A stretch of DNA of 64,000 bases, taken from Hordeum vulgare subsp. vulgare (taxonomy: Eukaryota; Streptophyta; Magnoliopsida; Poales; Poaceae). This document shows positions 44,088-55,849 of this stretch, in pieces (position 1 is the first letter of the stretch; each line of letters opens with the position of its first letter). The stretch is taken from NCBI RefSeq assembly GCF_904849725.1, contig NC_058520.1, positions 539,452,083 through 539,516,082 on the forward strand. Direction: 5' to 3'. The position numbers and the translations under genes are program-made. The notes under the pieces were generated by a model. That model searched no databases and was not told the DNA's origin. It saw only the letters and a program-made list of their open reading frames with translations.

Positions 44088-45864
44088 TGTTGGGGAACAT
44101 CGCATGGGAAACAAAAAAATTCCTACGCACACGCAATACCTATCCATGGTGATGATCATCTACGAGAGGGGAGAGTGAATCTACATACCCTTGTTGATCG
44201 CTAAGCGGAAGCGTATATAACGCGGTTGATGTAGTGGAACATCTTCGCGATCCAAATCGCAGCCCGTCCCACGATCTCATCACGATCCGTCCTGCGATCC
44301 CATCACGATCCATCGCAATTTAGTGCCGAACGGACGGCACCTCCGCGTTCAGGACACGTATAGCTCGATGACGATCCCCGCCTTCTTGATCCAGCAAGAG
44401 GGGCGGAGAGGTAGATGAGTTCTCCAGCACAGCGGCATGGTGGTGGTGGTGGTGGGGCTATTCCAGCCGGGCTTCGCCTAAGCACCGTTGAAACTAGACT
44501 AGAGGAGAAACAGATCTAGAGAGAGAGGGCAGCACGTGGTTGTTTTTCTGTGTCTCAAAAACCCTCAATACCTCTAGTATATATAAGCGGAAGGGAGGGG
44601 AGAAGGCAGCCTCAAACCCTCAAGGTTTGGCCGAAATTGGAGACGGAGGAGTCCTACTCCAATCCTACTAGGAGTAGGATTCCTCCTTTCCACTTGGAAA
44701 CCCTTTCCACCTTTTCTGCCTTTGGGTTTTTTGCCTCTCAAACCTCATGGGCCTTAGTGGCAGCTTATGTTAGCCCACTAGAGGCTGTTTTGTATCTTCC
44801 CACAGCCCATAAGGCCCCTCGGGGCATGACACCCCTCCTGATGGTCCCCAGTACCCTCCCGGTACACTACCGATGAGCCCGAAACTTTTCCGGTGACCAA
44901 AACAGGACTTCCTATATATCAATCTTTACCTCCGGACCATTCCGGAGACCCTCGTGACGTATGGGATCTCATCCGGGACTCCGGACAACTTTCGGTTACC
45001 AACACCTATAACTCAACTATACCGAAACGTCACCAAACCATAAGTGTGCAGACCCTGCGGGTTCGAGAACTATGCAGACATGACCGAGACACCTCTATGG
45101 TCAATAACCAATAGCGCGACCTGGATGCCCATATTTGCTCCTCCATATTCTACGAAGATCTTTGTCGGTTGAACCTCTATGTCAAGGATTCACTTAATCT
45201 CGTATGATGTTCCCTTTGTCCTTCGGTATGTTACTTGCCCGAGATTCGATCGTCGGTATCTCTATACCTAGTTCAATCTTGTTATCGGCAAGTCTCTTTA
45301 CTCGTTATGTAATACAAGATCTCGTGGCTAACTCCTTAGTCACATTACTTGCAAGGCTTATTGTGATGTTGTATTACCGAGTGGGCCCCGAGATACCTCT
45401 CCGTCACACGGAGTGACAAATCCCGGTGTTGATCCATGCCAACCCAACAGACACCTTCGGAGATACGTGTAGAGCACCTTTATAGTCACCCAGTAACATT
45501 GCAATGTTTGATACACAGAAGGTATTCCTCCGTTGTCCGGGAGTTGCATAATCTCATGGTCATATGAACAGATACATTGACATGCAGAAAACAGTAGCAA
45601 CAAACTCACACGATCATATGCTACATTTATAGTTTGGGTCTTGTCCATCACATCATTCTCCTAATGATGTGATCCCGTTATCAAGTGACAACACTTGTCT
45701 ATGGCCAGGAAACCTTAACCATCTTTGATCAACGAGCCAATCCACTAGACGTTCACTAGGGACAGTGTTTTGTCTATGTACCCACACATGTATTTGAGTT
45801 TCCAATCAATACAATTATAGCATGGATAATAAACGATTATCATGAACAAGGAAATATAATAATA
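44088..45864 (-). repeat. Angela 5' LTR, truncated outer end
   Basis: 1,777 bp. Its inner end GTTCCCCAACA is intact. The outer end stops at AAATATAATAATA and runs directly into the 70-bp array, so about 40 terminal bases seen at 39425-39464 are missing. A TATATATA stretch near 44576 is the probable promoter core. Confidence 0.92.
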
Positions 45865-46237
45865 GACGATACAGAGTCGCAGCTAAGTTCCCGAGTGTGG
45901 AGCGTGTCCGTACTCAGAGTAGTTTTTAACTTAGGCGAAGTGAGGTTCGTAGCTAAGCCCCCGAGTGTGGAGCGTGTCTGTACTCGAAGTTGTTTTTAAC
46001 TTAGGCGATACAGAATCACAGCTAATTTCCCGAGTGTGGAGCATGTTCATACTCGGAGTAGTTTTTAACTTAGGCGAAGTCAGGTTCGCAGCTAAGTTTC
46101 CGAGTGTGGAGTGTTTCCGCACTCGGCGTTGTTTTTAACTTAGGCGAAGTCAGGTTCACAGCTAAGCCCCCAAATGTGGAGCATGTTCGTACTCGGAGTA
46201 GTTTGTAACTTAGGTGAAGTGAGGTTCGCAGCTAAGC
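45864..46237. repeat. 70-bp hairpin repeat array, right block
   Basis: Five units of the same 70-bp family as 1057-1971, in the same orientation. The phase does not match: the left block stops at base 41 of a unit and this one starts near base 3. So sequence was lost when the outer Angela end was lost. Confidence 0.85.
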
Positions 46238-46240
46238 CGG

Positions 46241-47345
46241 TCACCCACTAGGTGTTGTGGTGTAGATGTGTTAAGCTGAGCTCACCCAGTGGGTGTTGTG
46301 ATGTATATGTGTCCAGCTGAGCTGTGGCGCACGGGCCGGCTGAGTGATGAAGAAGTGTCGCACGGAGTGGTGATGCGCGATTGAGTGATGAAGACGCGTC
46401 CAACTGAGTGGCGATGTGAGGGGCGGTCGTGTGATGAAGACGCACCAGAGTGATGGCGCGGTGGGTGGCCAAGTGATGTAGGCGTGTTCAGCAGAGTGGC
46501 GGCGCGCGGGGCGGCCATGTGATGAAGACGCGCTCGGCGGAGTGACAACGCGCTGGGCGGCCAAGTGATGTAGGCGCGTTCAGCAGAGTGGCGAGGCGCT
46601 GGGCGGCCATGTGATGAAGACGCGCTCGACGAAGTGACGGAACGCGAGGCGGCCGAGAGATGAAGACGTGCTCGGCGGAGTGACGGTGCGTGAGGCGAGT
46701 GAGTGATGTAGGCGCGTCCAGTAGAGTGGCAACGCGCGGGGCGGCCATGTGATGAAGACGCGCTCGGCAGAGTGACGATGCGCGAGGCATATGAGTGATG
46801 GAGACGTGTCCAACCGAGTGGCGACACGCTGGGCGGCCAAGAGATGAAGAAGTGCTCGGTGGAGTGACGGCGCGCGAGTCGATTGAGTGATGTAGGCGTT
46901 TCCAGCAGAGTGGTGACGCGCGAGGCGGCCATGTGATGAAGACGCACTCAGTGGGGTGGCGATGCGCGAGGCATATGATTGATGGAGACGTATCCAACCG
47001 AATGGCGATGCGCTGGGCGGCAAAGTGATGAAGACGTGCTCGGCGGAGTGACGACGCGCCAGGCAGCCGAGTGATGTAGGCGCGTCCAGCTGAGTAGCGA
47101 TGTGCGAGGCGGCCATGTGATGAAGACGCGCTCAGCGGAGTAGTGATGTGTGAGGCGTCTAAGTGATGAAGACGCGTCCAACCGAGTGGCGAAGCGCTGG
47201 GCAGCCATGTGATGAAGACTCGCTCGACGGAGTGATGGCACATCGGGCGGTCGAGTAATGGAGACGCGTCCAACCAAGTGAAGATGCGCGAGGCGGCCAA
47301 GTGATGTAGGCGCGTCTAGAAGAATGACGACATGTGGGTCGTCCA
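46241..47345. repeat. 46-bp minisatellite, block 1
   Basis: About 24 tandem copies of a 46-bp unit containing GTGATGAAGACGCG and GCGGCCA. Since 46 is one more than a multiple of three, the frame rotates each unit. No frame of the minus-strand unit contains a stop, so open frames up to 270 codons appear in all three. They have no other coding support. Confidence 0.92.
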
Positions 47346-47699
47346 AGTGACCGTGTAGCCCGTGTACGAAAAATAGCACAAGCCAACGTAAAAATTTATC
47401 AAAGTAATATGAGTTTGCTGAAATGATTTGTGTAAATAACACACATTTGCACCCGCTGGGTGTGCCAAGTGTTTGTTGGTTCGAAACTAGCAAGAGTCTA
47501 AAAGAGTGAAGAATCCGACTGAACTCGTTTGAGTACTCGGCCCAAATGAAGCGGAAGTGAAGAGTTCCGACATGAACATAAAAAACCGAGTGCAGAGATA
47601 CACTCGGTGCTGTGGTCTCCGAGTGAACGTCATGTGTGACTTATTTACATTCGATAATGCAGAAATAACTATTTAATTGAATGCAGTGTGTGAAATGAC
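47346..47699. other. Unique spacer between minisatellite blocks
   Basis: 354 bases without repeat units and without a gene. It holds one hairpin (CCGAGTG...CACTCGG, near 47589) like those of the 70-bp arrays, supporting common membership in element H. Confidence 0.6.
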
Positions 47700-48895
47700 T
47701 TAGTTGTCTGACGGTGGACAAGCGGTTGAGTGATGAAGACTTGTTTCACCGAGTGGCGACACACGGGGCAGCCGAGTGATGAAGACGCGTCCGGCTGAGC
47801 GACGGTGAGCGGGGCGGTCGACTGATGTAGACGTGTCCGGCTGAGCGACGGCGCACGGGGCGGCCAAGTGACGAAGACGAGTCTGGTTGAGCGAGATGCA
47901 CGGGGCGGCCGAATGATGAAGACGCGTCCGGTTGAGCGACGATGCACGGGGCGGCCGAATGATGAAGACATGTCTGGTTGAGCAACGGCGCACGGGGCGA
48001 CCGAATGATGAAGACGCGTCCCGTTGAGCGACCACGCACGGGGTGGCCAAATGATGAAGACACGTTCGGTTGAGCGACGGCGCACGGGGCGGCCGAGTGA
48101 TGAAGACGCGTCCGGTTATGCGACGACGCGTGAAGCGGCCGACTGATGAAGACGCGTCTGGTTGAGCGACGGTGCGTGAAGAGGCCGTCTGATGCAGACG
48201 TGTCTGGTTGAGCGACAATGCACGGGGCAGCCAAATGACAAAGACGCGTCCGGTTGAGCGATGATGCATGGGGCGGCCGAATGATGAAGACGCGTCCGGT
48301 TGAGCGACGACGCACGGGGCGGCCGAATGATGAAGACGCGTCCGGTTGAGCGACGGCGCACACGGCGGCCGAGTGATGAAGACGCGTCCAGTTGAGCGAC
48401 GATGCACGGGGTGGTGATGAAGACGCGTTCGGTTGAGCAACGGTTCACAGGGCGGCCGAATGATGAAGACGCGTCCGGTTGAGCGACGGTGCGTGAAGCG
48501 GCTGACTGATGCAGACGCGTCTAGTTGAGCGACGACGCGTGAAGCGGCCGACTGATGCAGACGTGTCCGGTTGAGCGACGACGCAGGGGGCGGCCGAATG
48601 ACGAAGACACGTCCGGTTGAGCGACGATGCACGGGGCGGCCGAATGATGCAGACGTGTCCGTTGAGCGACAACGCACGAGACGGCCAAATGACGAAGACG
48701 TGTCTGGTTGAGCGATGACGCACGGGGCGGCCGAATGATGAAGACGTGTCCGATTGAGCGACGGTGCACGGGGCGTCCAAATGATGAAGATGCGGCCGGT
48801 TGAGCGACGACGTACGAGGCGGCCGAATGATAAAGACGTGTCCGATTGAACGACAGCGCACTGGACGGTTGAATGATGAAGACACAGATCACCGA
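47700..48895. repeat. 46-bp minisatellite, block 2
   Basis: About 26 copies of a 46-bp unit (core GTCCGGTTGAGCGACG and GGGGCGGCCGAATGATGAAG). It is a distinct subtype, more homogeneous than block 1. The same rotating stop-free minus-strand frame gives false proteins with SSSFGRPV and LHHSAAPC repeats up to 325 codons. Confidence 0.92.
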
Positions 48896-49521
48896 ATGAC
48901 GTGTACGTGTTTGATTGAGGGAGGAGTTGTTGCGGGAATGTGCTGCATTAGGCAGCTAATGCGTGAGGGAGGAGCGCCCTTGCTGGTGCCTCCCCTGCCG
49001 AGGCCGTTGCCTAGTGCCCGCGTCACGCCAAGCTTGTGCCATGTGGGGCAGCGTGGCAGTTGATTTCGAAGGACGATGTGGCCGCTCGCAGGGGCATAGC
49101 CAGTCTCCAATAAATCTACACATTAGTTAGTCCGCATGCAATATTCATCAAAGTATAGCTGTAGATTAGTAGTTTGAGCTCATAATCCAGCTAAGTGACT
49201 CTGGTAGTCGTCCGGAAGAAAAACTCATCGTAGCAAACATGTGAGCCGACTCAGTGATAGGTTTTAGAAAGTACATGCACAACAAAGAACCTTAGTAGTA
49301 ACCCGAGTAAACTGTCGTCCGAAGACGAAAACGGACGAGTGATCCTACACATTAATTAGTAGCAAACATAGCTACCAATATTTTTGAGTGGATTAAGTGT
49401 CCTGCAGGATGCTAATTCACAAGGAATAGTAACCACGGATGGTTGTGCATGCATGCATGAGAACAATGTGGCAGAAGTTTTGGATGTAGTAATTAGAAAA
49501 TCTGTGCCAGCAATTCTCACC
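48896..49521. other. Unassigned interior of element H
   Basis: No gene, known domain or clear repeat seen. The plus-strand frame 48800-49063 starts in the minisatellite and is not supported. Confidence 0.4.
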
Positions 49522-49524
49522 TTA

Positions 49525-49836
49525 GGCCACTTCCAATACGTTGGTGCTAAGATAAGGTGCTAAGCATATTAAATAGTTTAGCAACTAAAGTCTTCAATGC
49601 ATAGTTGCTTAGCTTATTGTAGCTAAGCCTTCTTATTTAATGTTTTTGTAACTAAACTTGTGAACGCATTGATGCATTTCCTTCATTTAATTGTTTTACC
49701 TAGGTTCACCCGCTTAACATTGTTTCTTCTTGGATCACCACACTCATCTTTCTCCTATTAATTAGCATGCCACATCAGATTTTTTACCTATGTGACAGCC
49801 TTAGCACCTGTACAAGGTGGAGCATTGTGAGTAGCC
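49525..49836. mobile_element. Tourist-like MITE
   Basis: 312 bp, AT-rich and non-coding, flanked by TTA on both sides (49522-49524 and 49837-49839). Imperfect terminal inverted repeats: GGCCACTTCCAAT at the left, GGCTACTCACAAT (reverse complement) at the right. A three-base TTA duplication and this size fit the PIF/Harbinger (Tourist) group. Confidence 0.75.
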
Positions 49837-49888
49837 TTATGAACCGCTTAATGTGGCCATTTACTTAATGTAACGGTCAGCTCATTAA

Positions 49889-50165
49889 GGGCATCTTCAA
49901 TGGTTGCAAAATAGCTATTGGTAGATTTTGACACATAGGATTTTTTATGATGTGCCATGCAATAAATGAGAAAAAAGAGCAATGTTGTATGTAAATTAAC
50001 CAACATCCTTGCACAAACTCCAATGTAGAACGAGAGAGCACCTTATCTATTGTCTCATGTTCTATTAAAAAAACTAGATACAACTTATTAAAGTAGTGTA
50101 TGTTAAGGTGTTGGTTGATGATATGTCATATTTTACCAACAAACTAACCAACAAACTGTTGGACC
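49889..50165. mobile_element. Possible second MITE
   Basis: About 277 bp whose ends are loosely inverted: CAATGGTTGCAAAATAGCTA with GGTAGATTTTGACACAT at the left, and CAACAGTTTGTTGGTTAG with GGTAAAATATGACATAT as the reverse complement of the right. Terminal bases and target duplication are unclear (TAA left, TAG right). Confidence 0.4.
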
Positions 50166-51008
50166 TAGAAGGCCCACGTCCCTTGCGTTTCTTGTTTGTG
50201 CATGCACTCAATCAAGGATGGATGGTGGCGCACTTCCGTTTACGTCCTTGATTAATGAGTAGGTGGCCCACCCACATCGCAGGATCAGAGGTGCTCCTGC
50301 CCAGCACTGGTGGGTTGTGCTAGCATTCCATCAACGCATTAGACGGACGAGCGATGCGAGGCTGATCATCTCGAATGACAGCTGCAGCGACAAGACGTGG
50401 GAACACCGCCAGAGGTGCCGTAGGTTTGGGGGTCGTGGAGCAGCCGAGCACTCCCGTCACTGGAGTGACAGCGGAACGCCCGATCTTGCAGTAGCCGACG
50501 GATGGTGGGGTGAGCTCGACGGAGAAGAGGAAGCGGGAGGCACGCTGGTCGCCGCTCAAACTGGTTTGATCGAGCGGGCGATTCGCCTCGCCCTCGGAGT
50601 CTTCGGTGGCGCCAGGGTCGTCGCCCGTGGACCCAAAGTAGCGATGTGGGTGATCATCACGACAACACCCATGGAGGCGGCATCGCCGGAGTGCTCGGCG
50701 GAGAGGAGCCGCACACCGTCCGTCGGCATCTTGTCCGCCCAGCGGTACCGGTGCTCGAAGATGGGTACATGGAGAAAAACAGTGAACTTGTCACATCGAT
50801 GAGCGACTGTGAAGAAAAGGATAGGATCAAATAAAACTTCCCAATCATGTGTATGAAGTGTATATGTCTCTCCTTTGAACGAAGTGATGTCCCGAATATC
50901 CTGCTCAAATTCTCCATCGATGATTATTCATCGGGGGATGAAGATTAAAGAAAGAAAACCAATTGCATCATGGCTCAGCAGACGTCATGCCCCATGGTGG
51001 GTGCCAGC
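50166..51008 (-). other. Leader of element H with primer-binding site
   Basis: On the minus strand CTGGCACCCACCATGGGG (51007-50990) lies one base inside the LTR of H and differs at three places from the Tat copies' TTGGCGCCCACCGTGGGG, so it is a primer-binding site. The GC-rich stretch 50250-50800 holds frames on both strands (179 codons on plus, 86 on minus), but none resembles Gag. It may be a decayed Gag leader. No gene is called. Confidence 0.6.
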
Positions 51009-51353
51009 TGTCATAGTAATGATTCCGGCAATAGAAAGGGGTAAGATAAAGGAGCATGATATATCAAGATGCAAATGTGTGACATGAGTGTTTCAGTGAG
51101 TTCGGGCCTCTCACGATGGAGATAACAGCCCTACGTATCGTGCTCTAGTGAGGCTTTGATTATGTGGTAAGAACACGAAAATACATGGTGTATTTGAGAA
51201 AGAGAGAGGAGAACGGATATCCATGCCTGAGCTATGTCCTGAGACTAATGGCGAGGGAGCCAAGGGACAAGAATGAGCCGCCCCCCAGCTATGTGGAGGG
51301 GCTGGCTTATGTAGAGTGCGTCATCCCGTCACCTCTTATGTTACAAGATGGGG
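51009..51353 (-). repeat. LTR of element H, left piece
   Basis: Starts TGTCATAGTAATG next to the primer-binding site. It is a diverged relative of the Tat LTR: GAGATAACAGCCCTACGT and GGCTTATGTAGAGTGCG match GAGGTAATAGCCCTACGT and GGCTTATATAGAGTGCG of copy 2. The LTR is interrupted by Tat copy 2 and resumes at 63596. Confidence 0.75.
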
Positions 51354-51910
51354 TGTCGTGGGTATTAGCCTGACAGTAAATGTGTAGGGTACGAAAAAGA
51401 TGGGCAGAGTCTTAGCTACGGCGAGGTTGTATGAGTTCATGCCCCTCTGCGGTGGAGGTAATAGCCCTACGTCTCAGTGTTCAGGGAGCTTGTTGTCGAG
51501 TGGAAATATAGAATACAATGAGTTGCTAACCCCTCTACCAGTGGGGGAGGGTGGCTTATATAGAGTGCGCTGCCCTCCACAACGGTTCCGGCACAGGGGT
51601 GGAGTAGTGGGGATTGAATGCGTACGCTACAGGTAACGTATGCTCTAAATGCTAATAAATGCACCCGGAAACGTGCGACCGTTTCCCTCCAGAGAGGTTA
51701 CGATGTACCGAGTGTAGCCAGTCGGTTAGCTTGACATCCTCCGAATGCTAGTCTCCGACTGGATGGTCGAGGACCTGTTACCGACTGGATGATGGGGACT
51801 CCTTAATTCAGTCGGGACTGACTAAGGGCTTTGTCCTTTGTGAGGGATAGTCCTTGGGTAGGACCTACATGGCAGGCCTATGACCCTACCCTAGGACTAT
51901 GACCCCATCA
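51354..51910 (-). repeat. Tat copy 2 3' LTR
   Basis: 557 bp, full length. The adjoining inside sequence (51911-51920, minus strand GGAGACTAA) is the probable polypurine tract, a weaker version of that in copy 1. Confidence 0.95.
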
Positions 51911-52430
51911 TTAGTCTCCGAATGGATCGGGGTTGAAACGACGAAGCGGTGCTTGAAGTTTGGATCCGACTGGAACAGATTTGGCTTGGGCGTTGCTTGC
52001 CTCGATCCATTTTATCTTTTCTGACCAACGATCCGAGTGGAAGTACTCGCGAAACAGACTGTCGGAAGCCGAGTGCTTCTGCGGCATCTTTTGACGCGAC
52101 TGGTCAACTGACAGCGGCGGATTTTCCGGGATCTCAAATTTCGGGTTCCGCGCGCTCAGCGGGGATGACACCATCGCGCTCGAGTAGCGCCTGACGCCTC
52201 GATTCTCGCGCCTTCAACCTCTCCACTAATATCGCCGCGGTGGGTCGGGGGATAAGGTTTCGGGCCCATCCGCCAGCGACCCAGTCGGAACCCTACTTAA
52301 ATCCCGGCGGCGAGGGTTCTTCGTTACGCTCGCTGAATCTCTTGCCTTCGCCTGCTCCGTCTCTCTCGCCACCTCCAGCGCCTCTAGACTCTTCCCTCCC
52401 CCTTCCTCCCGCGGGCTCGCAGTTTCCGCC
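51911..52430 (+). promoter_or_regulatory. Promoter region of the antisense gene, copy 2
   Basis: 520 bases between the 3' LTR and the antisense ATG. A TATA-like TACTTAAAT (52294-52302) is 129 bases before the ATG. Downstream is a CT-rich leader (GTCTCTCTCGCCACCTCC), typical of grass genes, and the ATG context is CGCCATGA. The same elements are in copy 1. Confidence 0.5.
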
Positions 52431-55400
52431 ATGACCAAGGGTCAGACGAGCAAGATGGAGGCGAGGAAGAAGAAGGGGAAGGCGGCGGTTCCTGCTCAGC
52501 GGCGGCAGCGGCCGCTGCCGCCGGGGTGGATTCAAGGCGACTTCCTCCCCTCCACGGTGACGGAGGGGATTCTGCTGCAGCTGGTCGAGCACGGGATGAT
52601 CGTGCACAAGACCTGGAGGCTGCCGGCGGAGAACGAGGTCGAGCCGGCGCCCCGGGAGGGGGAGCGCGTCTTGCTTCTCAGCCACGTCTATCGAGGTTTC
52701 TCCTTGCCCCCGCATCCTTTCTTCAAGGGCATCATGAATCACTTCGGGGCACAACTTCACCACTTTCCCCCGAACGCCATTGCCCATCTCTCTGCCTTTA
52801 TAGTTCTGTGCGAGTGTTTCATTGGCTGTCCTCCCCATTGGGGGCTGTTCAAGCACATATTTTCTGCTAGATCCCAGACCATCAAACGACTTAGCCAGTC
52901 GGATGATAAAACACATCTTCTCCAGCTCTGCGGGGGTCTAGGTTTCCAGAAAAAGAGTCGAAGCAGTTATCCTGCCCTCCAGCTAAGTGAGTCGGTCAGG
53001 AACTGGCAGTCGACGTGGTTCTACTGCCAGGATATCGCCTGTCCGAATGCTTCGACAGGGCTGCCTCCCTTTAGCTTAGATCGGCCCGCCCCGCCTAAGC
53101 AACTCGCGCTCACGAGGGCGGAGAAGAACGACATCCAGCCTCTGGTCGGGGCGCTCGTAGATGTCGTCAGGAGGGGGGTCACTGGCATAGACTTGCTGGA
53201 GGTCTTCCTCGGTCGGCGTATCCAACCCCTGCAGGCTCGCGACCACGCCATGTGGCATTATACGGGGCCCGAGGATTCCACTCGGACCAACGTTGTGGGC
53301 GTGACTGAGGAGAGGGTGACCTCGTGGGTGCTCCAGATCACAGGCCCCTGCGAGAATCCCAAAGGATCTTGGCGAGTGAAGCCCTTCTGCGCGGATAATC
53401 CTCCTCCGAATCAGGTGAGTGGCACTTGTCGAGTGCTCCTAACTGTCTTAATCTTATCGTTTGCTTGAATCTCTGTGTGACGTCTGATGTGGCCGACTGA
53501 ATTTTATGCAGGAGTGGACCAACTGGTTTTCTCCCGTCTCGAACGGGAACCCGGCCGAGGAGGAGGAAGGCAGCCAGGAGGGCAGCGTGGAGAGCGCTGA
53601 ATATGTCTTCGACAGCGGGGAGTCGTAGGAAGAGACTAGCGAGGAAGAGGAGGAAGACGAAGAGCAGGACTTGCCGCCTCCGCAAACAGAGCATCGGACC
53701 AAGCGCCGACACGAGCCTGCCGTTCCCTCGGCCCCTCCAGCATCTTCGAGTGCTCCGCCCACTGCCCCGGTGGTCCCGAGTGCTCGGAGCACCAAAAGGG
53801 CCAGGGATGCTGCCGCTGAGCCTGCGGGTCAGTCTTCCAAGGCGGCCAAACCGAGTGGGTCCAAACCTCGGAAGGCTCTGCCGCGGATGAGGGTTGCTGT
53901 CCCCGTCACCTCCACGTAAGTGTATCGATCTTCTAATTTCTTCTGATATCCGAGTGAATTCTTGTTCATTGGTCGAATGGATTTCACTCGACAGAGTTGC
54001 TACTTCTGCCACCTCTCCGGCGCGCCAAGAAGATGACCCCATGGACACGGACAACGTCGTCTCGTCCCAGCCAGGTGCGTTGTAGTGACTTCGAGTGTTT
54101 TATTCTATCATAGATTCTGCCTCTTTCTTTTTCTGAGATCTTGCGTCGTTCGGTATATCATGGGCGATTTGCATGGACGAGGGTGATCAGGGGAGAGCTG
54201 AACAGGCTGCGGAGCCCGTTCTTGAGGCTGCCTCGCCTGTTGCTGCTCTCGCCGCCGACGTGCCGCCGACTGAACCGGCGCTGGTGGTTGAGGCGCCGAC
54301 TGGAGCGGACCTTGGGATGCCTCAAGAACTTCCGACGATGCCGGGCTCGTCGAATGTCGAGTTCAACATCCAGCGTCTCCCGGAGGAGCAGGTGGGAGCG
54401 GCCAAGGGAGCCATGGTGCACGCGGAGCTGATGGTTGGGGAAGCCAAGAGCGCCTACGACTCTGTCGCGTCCTTGTACCAGCGGAGCTTGGAGTTGCGGG
54501 ATGATATCCGAGTAAGTGGGCTAGTAAGTATTTACTTTTCTCTTGTAACCCACTGGGTGTTTGTGGATAGCATCAATTGTTTGCAATGGGTTCACTCTGA
54601 GTGAACCCAGTGGGTGTAGTCCCCGAGACTTCTGTCGAGTGCTTGCACCGGCAGTTGTCTTTATACACATTGTCTTTGCTTTGGTCAGGTCTGTAAATAA
54701 CATGACCGACTGCTAGTAGTTGTGGCACTCGGAGTGCACTTACTGTAAGAGTCTCCGAGAGTAAGTTGTACTCAGGTCGGGTAGTATTGGCCTCGTAGGC
54801 GTAGGTGGTAACATGCAGCTCAATAGGGCGGGCCTGCTTGAGTTGCATGCCAGTGGGGTCACTCTTAGTGAACCCACTGGGTGTAGTCCCCGAGACCGCG
54901 GTCGACTGCTTGCGTCGGCAGGGGTCTGAAGAACTTAGACTTTTATTGTTGAATTTTCTGATTGTCCCTTGGTGTTTGGTGGCAGAAAACCTGTGAAATG
55001 GGGACAGCCTATGAGACTCTCAGGGCGGAGAGGAATCAGTTCGCTGATGAGCTTGATGCGGCCATGCTTGCAATGGCTGGCATGAAGGATGCTCTGGAGG
55101 GACGAGAGAAGTCACTGGAACAGGCTCGTGAAGCGAACAAGGTGTTGACTGAAGAAGTGGAAAAGATGGGAAACAGAGGACTGCTCTGATGGGTCAGATG
55201 GACGTGTTGAACAAACGGTGCAGGGCACAGGAGAAATATGTCAGCGACTGGGCTCGGCAGATGATGACGCGTCTGGCTGGTAAGTCCTGCTTTTTCCGAG
55301 TGCTTGTGTTATGCGCGTCACACTCGGTGCTTATTGTCTGCTTGTCCTGTTGTCGCAGATTTTTGCTTTGACGCTGAAGCTGAAGCAGCTGATGTGGAGC

Positions 55401-55849
55401 GGTCGATTCTCGAGAACGTTCCACTCGGCGAGGACGCCAATCGGGATCTGCTCCGTGCGCACATCCGGGTGGGCAAAGTTGATCCTTTCATCGATCGACT
55501 GAGAGAAGTCGTCGGCCGAATCGACAAGGAGCTTTGGCCAGAAGATGAGTCGCGGCAGGAGATGGAGAACCTGATGACCCGACTCGAGGAGATTCCGAAC
55601 CGAGTGCAGTCGTGGAAAAAATCTGTAGCTCGTTGTGGTGCAGATGTTGCTCTGTCCCTGGTCCGAGTCCATTGCAAGGAGGTGCGCGAGGAGAAGCTCA
55701 AGATGTTGAAGGTCGCCAACACGAAGAAACTTTGAATCAAAGACTTCATGGAAACCTTCCTTGAAAGTGCTACCCGCATCGCCGACGGTATTGATCTGGA
55801 CACGTTCGTAGAGCCCTCCAGTCCTGGTGTTAATCCAGATGAAGCGTAA
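52431..55849 (+). pseudogene. Tat copy 2 antisense spliced gene (gypsy-type transposon domain)
   Basis: Six exons with the borders of copy 1: 52431-53414, 53512-53915, 53995-54074, 54162-54511, 54986-55279 and 55359-55849. Exon 1 is fully open here (328 codons, MTKGQTSKMEARKKKG) and holds the whole 'putative gypsy type transposon' domain (VLLLSHVYRGFSLPPHPFF, NSWFYCQDIACPN-type, FSLDRPAPPKQLALTRAEK). It ends NPPPNQ at a GTGAGT donor. Exon 2 is acidic (EEEEEDEEQD) with a basic tail. Exons 5-6 are helical. Damage: TAG in exon 2 (53626), the exon 4 acceptor changed from CAG to CAT (54159-54161), a frame change near 55170 and TGA in exon 6 (55733). Copy 1 has none of these, so damage differs between copies while splice sites are shared. 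Function unknown; nuclear or cytoplasmic location cannot be told. Confidence 0.83.
54588..54608. repeat. Perfect palindrome in intron 4 of the antisense gene
   Basis: Ten-base arms GGGTTCACTC / GAGTGAACCC around one base. It begins a block (palindrome, then GTGGGTGTAGTCCCCGAGAC) that recurs at 54845-54900 in the same intron. Copy 1 has the same palindrome with one mismatch at 12006-12026. Confidence 0.75.

Larger units (their letters stand above)
1972..45864 (-). mobile_element. Angela/BARE-1-like Copia element, split by nesting
   Basis: On the minus strand LTRs start TGTTGGAAATATGCCC (seen at 39464) and end GTTCCCCAACA (seen at 1972 and 44088), as in Triticeae Angela/BARE-1/WIS. The right LTR (44088-45864) is the 5' LTR. 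The left LTR is in three pieces: 1972-2703, 15186-15892 and 39098-39464, together 1,806 bp against 1,777 bp on the right. The interior (39465-44087) is only 4.6 kb and degenerate. The right LTR has lost about its last 40 bases, so no target duplication can be checked. LTRs differ by about 5-6% in the stretch I compared, the oldest value in the window. Insertions inside it: Tat copy 1, the LINE and, within the LINE, a solo LTR and a Copia. Confidence 0.92.

Noticed and set aside
46282..48892. Long minus-strand frames up to 325 codons in the 46-bp repeats
   Set aside because: All three frames are open because the unit lacks stops and rotates the frame. There is no domain, start context or single preferred frame.
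50263..50802. 179-codon plus-strand frame in the leader of element H
   Set aside because: High GC content explains open frames on both strands; no recognised domain and no gene-like context.
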